64,000 nucleotides of DNA from assembly GCA_012932295.1 (NCBI GenBank), contig JAAONU010000079.1, positions 59,401-123,400 of the forward strand, read 5' to 3'. The stretch's first letter is position 1. The number at the start of each line of letters is the position of its first letter. Source of the stretch: Cyclina sinensis. Its lineage: Eukaryota; Mollusca; Bivalvia; Venerida; Veneridae. This document shows, piece by piece, positions 42,631-52,007 of this stretch. The position numbers and the translations under genes are program-made. The notes beneath the pieces were generated by a model. That model saw only the letters and a list, made by a program, of their open reading frames with translations. It was not told the origin of the DNA and searched no databases.

Positions 42631-43500
42631 TGGACGTTCGTTGATTGGTCGGTCAGCAAGTCCGTCTGTCCGTTCGTTCGTTATATTTCTCTGCAACAAG
42701 TTCTCAGATTTTAGTAATACTTTGCAAGTATCGTAAGTGTCAAGTCGATGATTTTTCACTGATTTTTGGACCTTTGATATTGTTTTGTTTTACACATCAA
42801 TTTGTTCGGACTGTTTCTCATCAACTGTTATTTAGTTTTTAATAATACTTTGCACGAATCTCAAGTACCAAGAGTAGTTGTGCTTGTTGTTGCTGTGTTC
42901 CACTGCCATGAATTTTCATGAGTTATGGACCTTTTTAATACTTTAATTTACCCATCCTATTTCTCAGCAATTATTTATTTGATTTTCATAGTACTTTGTC
43001 AGAATCGTAACCAAGCGTTTTACAAGTTGTTGCCACATTCTACTGCCATGAATTTTCAATGGATTATGGGTTTTGGATTTTTTAAAACATATATTTTTCG
43101 ATGCTGTTTCTGAACAACTATTTGTCAGATTTTAATAATACTTTACAAGAGTCAAAAGTACTAAATCTACTTGTGCATGTTTTGTTTTAGTCAATGAATT
43201 TAAATTGAGTTATGGCCCTCTGATTATTTTACATATAAACGATAAAACGTAAGTTTTGTATGTTTTTTTTTCAACATTAAGTATACCTCACAAAGAAAAG
43301 CTAGGGACTATATTGGATTGACATCCTTTGTTCGGTTGGTCTGTCCGTCCGTCCGTCCGGCCGGCCGTAGACAAAATCTTCCAGGACTGTTTCTCAGAAA
43401 CTATTTGTCAGAATTCAATATCACTCTGCAAGATTCAAAAGTACCAAGCCTAGTTGTTAATACTGTTGTCACGTCGTACTTTAACGATTTTTGAGCCGCC
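42631..43500. repeat. Diverged tandem repeats with GTCCGTCC runs
   Basis: Units of roughly 170-190 bp sharing CAGATTTTAATAATACTTTGC, GTACCAAG and CACTGCCATGAATTTTCA. GTCCGTCTGTCCGTTCGTTC occurs near 42660 and GTCCGTCCGTCCGTCCGGCC near 43345, i.e. two repeat heads. Typical bivalve dispersed repeat; non-coding. Confidence 0.6.
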
Positions 43501-44590
43501 AGGCTCCTTACAATCAGTTTGCGGCCGGACTTGTTTTCCTTCTTTACTCAACGGATTCGGCATTTTACCAACATTGCGTATAAGTACACTAAAACATAGA
43601 TCAGTATGAAACGTCTAGAATTTTGAAAACCCGATTACAGCAGTGTTAAAACTTAATCTTAATAAAGTAATTTATTATGAATATAAAAGATATATGCCTG
43701 TAGGCCAAAACTATTCTGCATTTCACCAAAAAATCCGTTGGCGGAGCGACTTCGCCCATGTCAACAATCCGTGACATGAATTTAGCTAATCAAAATCGTA
43801 AACGTCTTTTGACATGGTAAAAAATCTCTTAAGATTGTGTTATCTCCCCAAATTCGCACAGTCTGTGGTCAACTTCAAAAGGAAAATAACGGGTTATACA
43901 CTTGAAATCATTGAAAATTAAAAGAAACAGAAGTGAAATAAAGTGCCTCATATAAATGAGCGAAGCAGAAGAGAGAATGGCGCAGTAAACCTGGCATACT
44001 AATTTTCGTTTTGCTTGCGTACCGGACTTTTAAACCCAGTATTTAGCTATTGAGTTTGTTCGACATCCGGGATTTTGACTTTTTGGCGCGCTTTGGTCTG
44101 TGTGTCGAGCGATCTCAAGAAAGCAGCATCATTACCAACGGTATTAAGAATCGGTGATATAATATTAAGGAATGTTATTTGTTTTCTAAAATTGTTGTTG
44201 TTTGTTTTAATATGTTACAAATATATGTTATCTGCGCAAAATCAAATGATATTGACCTGAATTTCAAAAATATCCTGGTCCCCCTTCTACAGATCAGAAA
44301 AATTCACAAGCTATGAATAGCTGTGAACCAAATGACTAGTACATAGACATCAGGGTCCAGTTATCCCTATAGTGAGCTCTGTGAGAAAGATAACATAATA
44401 TATCTTGGACATAATATATAGATCGGTGAATTTCTTGGAGACAGAATATTCTGAATGTCTTGGAGATGAAAAAGAATTTAGTGCTTAGTAAATGGTCATA
44501 AAGATGTAGTAACTGGTAAATTTCTTACAGTTGTACATAAGTAACAATTAACTCCCTGTCTTCACAGCCGAGGTATATACCTGTTAATAC
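43501..44590. other. Non-coding stretch
   Basis: No gene, repeat array or RNA gene recognised. It precedes the open frame carrying the second 2A motif and may include its 5' part. Confidence 0.4.
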
Positions 44591-44615
44591 CAATCATGGG
44601 CATAGATTTAGTGGC

Positions 44616-45101
44616 TTGGAGGGTCAGAGAAGGCTGTTTTTGCCCCTTGAAGCATGGAAATGCAAGACATTTAATAAGAAGCATTGTTTTAGACAAAGAA
44701 TGTGGTACCATAATGTATTTGGTGGTATTTTTCTTGCGCCATTTCTGCTTTTGCTTAGTGGCGACATTGAAACAAACCCCGGTCCTGCATATCCTCTTGG
44801 TCAAACCTATGCATGGGAGTCATCTACAAGGTTCAGACATTTACAATTTGTTTTCGTGTGGTCGACAGTGTTTTGGGTGTTGCGTTGCTTTTGTCCTGAA
44901 ATTTCACTTTTCTCTTCAGGATATATTGCAATGGGGCATAAATTATATACCATTTGGATAATTCAATTAAACTTGCCTGAAATGGTTCTTGCTTCAACTT
45001 CTATAATATTTGTTGGTATGGTTCAAATCTATTGCATATCTGAGTTACTTGAGTGTGAGATGAACATTAAAATTCTCTTAAACCAAAATTCGTCGAGCTA
45101 G
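44616..45101 (+). CDS. Open frame with hydrophobic leader and 2A-like peptide
   Basis: 161 codons. After a basic stretch, a second Met starts MWYHNVFGGIFLAPFLLLL, a signal-peptide-like hydrophobic segment that runs straight into LLLLSGDIETNPGP (44745-44786), matching the 2A consensus D-I-E-x-NPGP. In invertebrates such leader-plus-2A sequences occur in LINE ORF1 and in some immune-receptor genes. The downstream part (AYPLGQTYAWESSTRF..., hydrophobic to 45101) is not recognised and could be out-of-frame sequence. No endonuclease or RT is seen downstream, so this is either an isolated LINE 5' fragment or an exon of an unrecognised gene. Confidence 0.45.
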   Translation: MEGQRRLFLPLEAWKCKTFNKKHCFRQRMWYHNVFGGIFLAPFLLLLSGDIETNPGPAYPLGQTYAWESSTRFRHLQFVFVWSTVFWVLRCFCPEISLFSSGYIAMGHKLYTIWIIQLNLPEMVLASTSIIFVGMVQIYCISELLECEMNIKILLNQNSSS

Positions 45102-45590
45102 TGTGAAGCATTGTCTAGTGAACCAAGTTTAATTCAAATCATTATCTTCTCTTCAAGATTGGCCACGCCTAGTGGATCAAATCATTATATATAGACTTAC
45201 ATAGGAAAAACTACCCAAAAACAATAATGCCTACAATAAAAAATCAGTAATTGGTATTTTGTGTTGACTAGTTGACCCCTCTCACTTATTCAGATCATGA
45301 CCCATTGGTCACTGAATTTATCTTGCCCATGGGTAACTTTATTTAAGTAGACATATTGAATAAAATTGAAGCTACTTTGCAGAAATGTTAGCGAGATTGG
45401 ATCAATGTCAGATTCATAGTAATGTATGAAATTCTGTTTTCACTCTGTAAATCTTTAACTGATTGAAAGAAATTGAAATAACTTTCTGTTACCAGTAAAG
45501 TTATTAACTTGAAAGTTTAAATGTATATAATTGGTCATCATAAAGTTCTCACTGACAATTCTCAAAACCCTTTATTGCATTTCGACAGAG
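45102..45590. other. Non-coding, partly repeat-like
   Basis: AT-rich sequence with fragments similar to the GACCTCTACCAAG-type repeat units of the next region. No gene. Confidence 0.4.
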
Positions 45591-46230
45591 TTATGCTCTT
45601 TTAGTTTACCTTTCACATAGTGACATGCTGAGCTTTTCTTATCCCGTGATTTCCGTCAGTGCGTCTGTCAACATTTTGCTTCAAACGACATCTCCTATGA
45701 AACCACTGGACCAAATGCAATGAAATTTGCTTGGGAGTTTTTTTGCATGAAGTTCTTCCAACGTTGTTCAAAGAATTCAGTTTCATGAAGACCTCTGTTT
45801 GCCATGGCAACCAAAAGTAAATAAAAATAAAAATCTTCTTCTCCAAAAAAATACTAGGTCTCGAGCTAAGATATTTGGTATGAAGCATCATCTAGTGAAC
45901 CTCTACCAAGATTATTCAAATTAAGACCCTCGGATAAAAACTAGCCCCGCCCCAGGAAAATCTTGATTTTACAAAGAGTTATATAGCAGAAACTTAAAAA
46001 ACCTTCTTGCCTGAGACCACAAGGCCTACAGTTTAGATATTTGGTGTGCAGCATTGTCTAGTAGACCTCTACCAAATCATGGCCCTTAGGTTAAAATTGA
46101 CCCCGCCCCAGAGGTCACAAGTTTTACACTGAGTTGTATAGGAAAAACTGAAAATCGTCTTGTCTGAAACCACAAGGCCTAGAGTTAAGATATTTGGTGT
46201 GCAACATTAAATGGCAACTGCTTACAGTTC
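45591..46230. repeat. Diverged tandem-repeat element, same family as 31.7-33.2 kb
   Basis: Units with CCACAAGGCCTAGAGTTAAG, ATTTGGTGTGCAGCATTGTC and GCCCCGCCCCAG recur about every 140-160 bp, as in the element at 31746. The head has GTGCGTCTGTCAACA. Older and more diverged; no intact ends found. Confidence 0.6.
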
Positions 46231-46527
46231 TAAAAAAATAAAAAAAAGAAAAAAAAAGTAATACTAAGAGGAGAGAATAGCAGTCAGTCATAACTAATAG
46301 ATATTTTCAGTAACAATGGGATATTGATATATTAGGACCCGAGTGCCCTACCTTCACATATGTGGGTGATGCAGAGGAACAACAATACAAAGTATAATTC
46401 ATATCTACTTATAGATATTAAACAGAGAATGACTCGAAGTATATATAATTCTGAACATGTCATTCCAAGATTAAAGGGGGGTGATAATGAAATCATGATA
46501 TACTGATGTCTCTCTATTTAAGCTTAT

Positions 46528-46800
46528 TTAACGTCGGTACCGGTAGCCCATATGACCGACGCCCCCTGAAGAGATAAGTTATTTTATGTTGTGGGGGTAG
46601 TGCAAGATACAGAAAGCATCCCATTCCAGAGACACCCCTGGTTCTTTTTCATGCTCAGTGTATAGCACTGATACATGGGACCTCGGTTTAAAGTCTCATC
46701 CGAAAGACTATTAGTAATGTTAGTGGAGGAGCGGGGGATCGAACTCGGGACCCCTGCTTTACCAGTCCAGCGCGTTACCACTGGACCACATCCGCTCCTA
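46528..46800 (-). mobile_element. tRNA-derived SINE (first family)
   Basis: On the minus strand the tRNA-like head 46728-46798 starts GGAGCGG and ends CCGCTCC (7-bp acceptor stem), with A box TGGTCCAGTGGT and B box GAGTTCGATCC; the anticodon and T stems are degenerate. The body contains TTTCGGATGAGACTTTAAAC and ends with GGGGGCGTCGGTCAT...TACCGACGTTAAATAAG. Pol III boxes and body layout identify a SINE rather than a working tRNA gene. Confidence 0.75.
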
Positions 46801-47073
46801 TATACTGATGTCAAAATTATGGTTCGTTAAATACTGCAAGTAGCTGATGATGCTGACAAAGCACTATTTGAACTGAGTTATTTTTAAGTAAAAAGCAAAT
46901 TCAATGAACTGACATCCCTTGCCAAACAAGGTAAAGAGTGGCAAACGAATATTATTCTCTTTTGGCCTTCATTCAAAGGCATTAAAAGATAAGAACAAAG
47001 TCTATCCTTAGAGATCAAATATAATCTTTTAACATATATTTAAGTGAATAATAAGATAAATTATAACGCTAAG

Positions 47074-47283
47074 AGATGGCGTGGCCGAGTGGTTAACACG
47101 TCGGACTAGTAGTCAAAGGATTGTTAGCTGCATAGGTTCAAACCCAGTCAGAGGCAAGCAGTTGTTTCCTTAAGCAAGAAACGTTACACTCATTGCTTAG
47201 TACTGCTTGGTTCCCGGAACAGATTCGATAGTGTGCCTTTAAGCTAAAAAAAGCTTCCTAAAGAATCGAACTAAAATAAATTT
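47074..47283 (+). mobile_element. tRNA-derived SINE (second family, Ser/Leu-like head)
   Basis: Head with A box TGGCCGAGTGGTTAA and B box GGTTCAAACCC, about 45 nt apart, as in class II tRNAs with a long variable arm. The body has TTGTTTCCTTAAGCAAGAAA and CACTCATTGCTTAGTACTG, then an A-rich tail (ACTAAAATAAAT). No match to the first SINE beyond the Pol III boxes. Confidence 0.75.
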
Positions 47284-47960
47284 GGTATGAACTAAGTGAT
47301 TTTTTCATGAATTTATAAAAATAAGAAGAAAAACAGGATATAATACAGACTTATCATTGTTGAACACTGCATACTCTCTGACACTGACAGCTATCCTCAT
47401 CTCAATTTTCGTTGAAATCCCTCCAGCAGTTTTGGATTTTTTTCCAGATAATTAAAAATAGTATACCAGTGGAGATAATTTTCAAAAATGCAACACTGAC
47501 ATTGACCCAGGTGTCTAAGGAAACAATGTACATATATGTCTTAAGTTTGAATACAATGTGTTTTTCCTAACTGAAGTTCTTCAAAAAATGGAACTACGTG
47601 GTTAAATATAGTTAACAATATATGAATTTGAAATGCAATAACACTTGTCTTCCTAAATCAATCAGACCAAAACTTGCACAGCCACGTTGCTTTACAATGG
47701 TTTATATTCTATGAATATTCATTGAAATACCTCTGACCATTTCTTAAATATGACTTCAGATGGACATTTTGTATGGTAAAAACTATATTATTCATAAGTA
47801 CAAAAGGCCATTACTCTTGGGTGCCTTGAGACTGAAACTTGCACAGCTACATTTTTCATAGTGGTTAATACTTCTACGAAGTTTTATAGAAGTATCCCTT
47901 ACCATTTATTACTCCGAATGGATTTTTAGCTTGTTTCCCAAATCTGAGAGCAGCTGGAAG
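47284..47960. repeat. Diverged ~190-bp repeat units
   Basis: Units sharing AAACTTGCACAGC(T/C)AC, ATTCATTGAAAT(A/C)CCT and ACCATTT with terminal TGGATTTTT recur near 47390, 47670 and 47830. Non-coding; part of the dispersed bivalve-type repeats. Confidence 0.5.
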
Positions 47961-48026
47961 TACTCAAGACTTAGATACTGGGGACTGTGCTCCCTTTTTG
48001 TGCCCAGTAATTACGCAGAAACCTAC

Positions 48027-48123
48027 CGTGCAGGCCTCACAGTGATAATCGTTTGGTTCATGTTCAAGGCCTAAGCAATTAGGATGCCACCATCCTTTGC
48101 ACAACACGCATTGCCACTGAAAG
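48027..48123 (-). CDS. Candidate PHD-finger exon
   Basis: On the minus strand, acceptor TCTTGCAG before 48123 (or CTTTCAG before 48116) and donor GCACG|GTAGGT at 48027/48026. The translation WQCVLCKGWWHPNCLGL...YHCEACT has the C-x2-C-x4-W-H-x2-C-L...C-x2-C spacing of the second half of a PHD zinc finger, which binds histone H3 tails. The first zinc-ligand pair would be on an upstream exon that I cannot find. From the second acceptor the exon is exactly 30 codons. It may belong to a host gene or to a transposon protein with a PHD finger. Confidence 0.4.
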
Positions 48124-48129
48124 CTGCAA

Positions 48130-48855
48130 GATATCTGTTCATTTAAGCACATTACTGATATACAAGAAACATACCTAATCTAACTCCTATGGAGAACATT
48201 ATGAGCAAAACATGCAATTCTAGTGTTAGCAAACATTTGAGTAAAGCACTTACATGAAATATGTCAGTTTCTCAAAATAACTCAATTACAATGAAAAGTT
48301 GTAAATCTGTAACCATTGCCAACTTAGGAAAATCTTAATAAATAAATGTTTCCATGGACAATTAGCTCTTCAGAAGAACAAGATTAATGACAGAAACCCT
48401 CCAAATTCAAAGTCTGTGTCAGTTCTGTTGCACTGAAACCTCCATATACGTTGTACCTTGTATTATATACAGCAACATAAATGTATCATTCTTAATAGAA
48501 CATAATTTAATATAAAGCAACTCTTTCAGGAATAAAGGACTGTACTGATTTTTTCCATTTCCAGATAATTAACCTCCATCATCAGTTCATTGCACACACA
48601 TTATCTCCTTTTTTTCTTTCTTGACTCTTCATATATAAATTATGAGCGTTTCCTCTATAATGCAGAATAAAACATTCATTCAACTACATGTGTAATTGAA
48701 ACACTGTCAATCATGTCACATAAAGGCGAGGTTGCTGACAAAATAATAAGGCAAAAACCACTGGTATGCCTTGACTGTATTGCTGTAAAAAAAACATTAC
48801 AAAAATGATTCTTTTTGTATCAGAACAAAACCCCTGAGAGCATTATTGGTTGTTA
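48130..48855. other. Non-coding stretch
   Basis: No gene or repeat recognised. If the PHD exon is real this is its upstream intron. Confidence 0.35.
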
Positions 48856-48856
48856 T

Positions 48857-49552
48857 TGTATCCCCTTCCGCAAAGCGGGGAGGTTATTATAGGGATGGCC
48901 TCCGTCTGTCCGTCCGTCCGTCCGTCTGTCCGTCCGTACCACTTTTGTGTCCGCTCCATAACTTTTCAACTGAAGATTTTTTTAAATAACTTGGCACATG
49001 TGATCGCCATTATAAGATAATGTGCAGAGCGCAAATATTGGATTGCTACCCTCAAGGTCAAGTTAACACTTAAAGGTCAAGTGTTAAAAGTCTACATTTT
49101 GTGTCCGCTCCATAATTTTTCAACTACTGATTTTTTAAAATAACTTGGCACAAGTGATCACCATTATGAGACAATGTGCAGAGCGCAAGAATTGGGTTGC
49201 TACCCCCAAGATTGAGGTCACTGTTAAGGTCAAATATCCACATTTCACGTATGCTCTATAACTTACTAACTTGGCTTACGAAAAGTTTTTTAATTACTTT
49301 GCACAAATGATCACCACTATGACACGATGTGCAGAACCAAACATCAAGATTAAATCTTCTCCATAATTTTTTGACTTTATGGAAGATATTAAATAACTTG
49401 GCACAAATATTTACTATCATGAGACTATGTGCTTATAATATGCATGGCACAACATCAAGGTCATGGTTGGTTAAAGGTCAAGAGGTACACAATCATGTCC
49501 GCTGCGGTAGGGGATTTAGCTGTCCTTCAGTCTGCCTTGTTTACCTTTGGAT
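48857..49552. repeat. Repeat element with ~175-bp tandem units and CCCCTTCCGCA ends
   Basis: Starts ATCCCCTTCCGCAAAGCGGGG followed by GTCCGTCCGTCCGTCCGTC; ends near 49500-49520 with GCTGCGGTAGGGGAT, the inverted form of the start. Units begin TTTGTGTCCGCTCCATAA and contain AACTTGGCACAAGTGATCAC, recurring near 48935, 49097 and later copies. Confidence 0.65.
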
Positions 49553-49935
49553 TTTGAGGTCTAAGAGTCATCTTTTTAAACATGCATGGGGCAGGATGTT
49601 GCTATAACATTACTTCATTTCTTCAGCATTTCCATACACAATTTAAAATTAGACATCGAATTTTACAAATTTGTAATGCAAACTGGCATAACTTGCACTT
49701 GCGACTTTTTAGTTATAAAAATGTGATGAAGATTTTCACTTCCATGATTTAATACATTTGTTTTATTCATATTCTTATTATATCTTAATGGAAAAAATAC
49801 AAACTATTTTGCTATTCAAATATAACTCAATAATAAGGAAGTTATGGCCAATGTTAAAGTTTTCGGACGGACAGACTGACGGACTGACGGACGGACAGTT
49901 CAAAAACTATATGCCTCCCTTCGGGGGCATAAAAG
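49553..49935. repeat. Tail of another dispersed repeat
   Basis: GGACGGACAGACTGACGGAC near 49865 is followed by TATGCCTCCCTTCGGGGGCATA (49910-49931, given as a hairpin with a TTCG loop). This ending is the same type as the start of the 9511 element (ATATGCCCGAAGG). Confidence 0.5.
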
Positions 49936-50259
49936 CAATTTATCTTACATGCTTTTGATCTGGTATTCCCTTATCTGACTCATCATCCGGTATATTCACT
50001 GGCGGCTGTGGCTGCTTGTCTTTGTCCAAATATATCACTTAACCTAAGAATAATCTCCAAGAAAGGTTTCATGAGTCAATGCTTGAAAAAATTTTGCTGT
50101 AATAAACATTTGGTCGATTAACATTGTGACGATATTTTGTGACTTTCTGAAGGAAATCCATCAATAAATTTATCAGCTCTATTAAAAAACATTTGAGCCA
50201 AGTAACATACACGTTGGATGTGGATAAGGCAAATACATGTAAATAAACTTCATTAAGCC

Positions 50260-51405
50260 AGTTGATTTATTTATTGATTGATATTTATTTAGGTTAAAAC
50301 ACAAATATACATATACACAGTAAATACACTAACAGAAACATCGATGTAAAAAGTAGATAAATAATTTGTTAAAAGTACTTTGATAGTTTGTCATAAATAG
50401 CTCTATCACAGAAAGCTTACTTGAAAGAAACCAATTTTAGAGCTAAAACAAGGCTAAACTTGAATACTAAGTTTGCGTTTGACAAGATAAGAAGTATTTA
50501 ATTTGAAATTATGTAAGCAAAAGCATGTATATAGTAGTATGAAATAACCTCGGATTACCCATGGAAGCACGAAGGCTCATTTCCAATGGGGTCCTTGGAC
50601 ATATACTTACTATAATATACAAAACAATTAAACAAACATAAATACAATGAAAAAACATTACTAAAATATGAAAGATTTTGGAAAATTGAAGTTGTCATAT
50701 GTATACATAAAATATATTTACCTTTAAATTTAAAATTCATTTTGTATTTTCATCGATTAAGTTTAAAACACTGGGGCTGATATCTAGTCAAACAAGTGCA
50801 GTTAACTACGAGTTCCTAGCCTTTTCAAGTAAGTAGACCTTTACAGATCTTTTGAAATGTCCAATCTTGGTAAGTTTTTTTAATGTCTGCAAGCATTAAT
50901 TGAGAAGAGAAAGTTACATTATCTTTTCTATGACATTTCGGGGCTCTAAAATTGTAGTGATTTGCCCGAGTGGAATAGCTATGTATATCTTTAACAGGTA
51001 CACAATTTTCTTTCATATATGAGGGGCACTGGTTATTGACAATTTTAAATATATGGTTAAGACGTAATTGCTTATTTCGATTTTTACATTTAACACAGAC
51101 ATATCAGCAAGACTTACATTATATACACTTTCTCTGGGCCCCATGCCCTGTAAAAATCTAACGATTTTATTTTGACAAAATTGAAGCTTGTTTTTTTAAA
51201 CATTTGCTCAGATTCGGGTACCAAGAAGAACATGAGTAATCTAGGTGGCACTGTATAAGTGCTGAACCTAAATATTTTCTGGTTTTGTAATTTAAAAATC
51301 TTGCTTGTCTATACATAAATTTAAGACGTGAATTTACATTGAAGAATGTTATTAACAATAATATCAATTGACAAAGAATTATCAATATTTAGGCCAAGGT
51401 AAACA
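50260..51405 (-). mobile_element. 5'-truncated LINE, C-terminal part of ORF2
   Basis: Minus-strand fragments encode a LINE ORF2 end: LNYKTRKYLGSALIQCHLDY and CSSWYPNLSKCLKKQ (51167-51385), then KNRNKQLRLNHIFKIVNN (about 51030-51090) and STRANHYNFRAPKCHRKD (50825-51016). This is the thumb/C-terminal region of a Jockey/CR1-superfamily LINE. The 3' end is near 50260 (TATTTATTTATTG-type tail). It starts abruptly at 51405 inside a repeat copy (51394-51499), consistent with 5' truncation at insertion. Confidence 0.65.
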
Positions 51406-51499
51406 AGGCAGTCTGAAGGACAGCTAAATCCCCTTCCGCAGCGGATATAAATGTGTTATTCTTGACCTTTAACCAACCGTAACCTTGATGTTGTGCCAT
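51393..51499 (-). repeat. Inverted copy of 49444-49549
   Basis: CCAAGGTAAACAAGGCAGTC...TTGATGTTGTGCCATTCAT is the reverse complement of 49444-49549 with about a dozen differences. The pair encloses about 1.85 kb including the truncated LINE. Confidence 0.75.
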
Positions 51500-51529
51500 T
51501 CATATTCACTGCGAAAAATATGTAGATAT

Positions 51530-51790
51530 ACAGGAGTGTACGAGTTTTCATAAAATACGGAGGTGTACGGTGTCGTATATCCAGCAAATCCGTATATGAC
51601 CAAAATACGGTGTTCCGTATACTTACAAAATACGGAAAACTAGATATACGGTGTCCGTATTTGTCTAAAATACGGGAATGTCATAACAAGTCTGTATATT
51701 ACTAAAATACGGTATCCCGTATTCTTACAGATACAGGAGTGTGCTTGCAAGTCCGTATATTACTCGAATACGGCATTCCGTATATTTGAA
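51530..51790. repeat. ATACGG/CCGTAT hairpin array
   Basis: Four perfect short hairpins: ATACGG-TGTT-CCGTAT (51605-51620), ATACGG-TGT-CCGTAT (51646-51660), AATACGG-TATC-CCGTATT (51706-51723) and ATACGG-CATT-CCGTAT (51768-51783), with extra single half-sites between (e.g. 51555, 51592, 51630, 51670, 51752). Non-coding. Confidence 0.8.
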
Positions 51791-51899
51791 AAAACAAATA
51801 TAATATCGGTCATAGTTACACAGTTACAGTTATATAGAGTTATAATGACTAGTAAAACTATGGATCTTTGTATAGCAAAATGTTTTCTTTTCGTAATAA

Positions 51900-52007
51900 T
51901 GTTTTTCCTTTTTTTTCTTTTTTCTTTCTTTTTTTTTTTTGGGGGGGGGGGTCTGTCAAAACTAAATTCCACTCTTAATTTTATGCTGGATATAAATCAT
52001 AATCCGA
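51900..52007. other. Low-complexity T/G tract at the duplication junction
   Basis: A long T-rich run followed by 10-11 G (51930-51952), then 55 bp of unique sequence before the duplicated block starts at 52008. Such tracts are hard to sequence and assemble. Confidence 0.6.

Noticed and set aside
46728..46798. Functional tRNA gene
   Set aside because: The acceptor stem pairs but the anticodon stem and T stem do not, and a SINE body follows directly.
48857..49552. CRISPR-like array because of regularly spaced repeats
   Set aside because: Units are about 175 bp with degenerate copies and no short identical repeats or unique spacers. The context is animal repeats.
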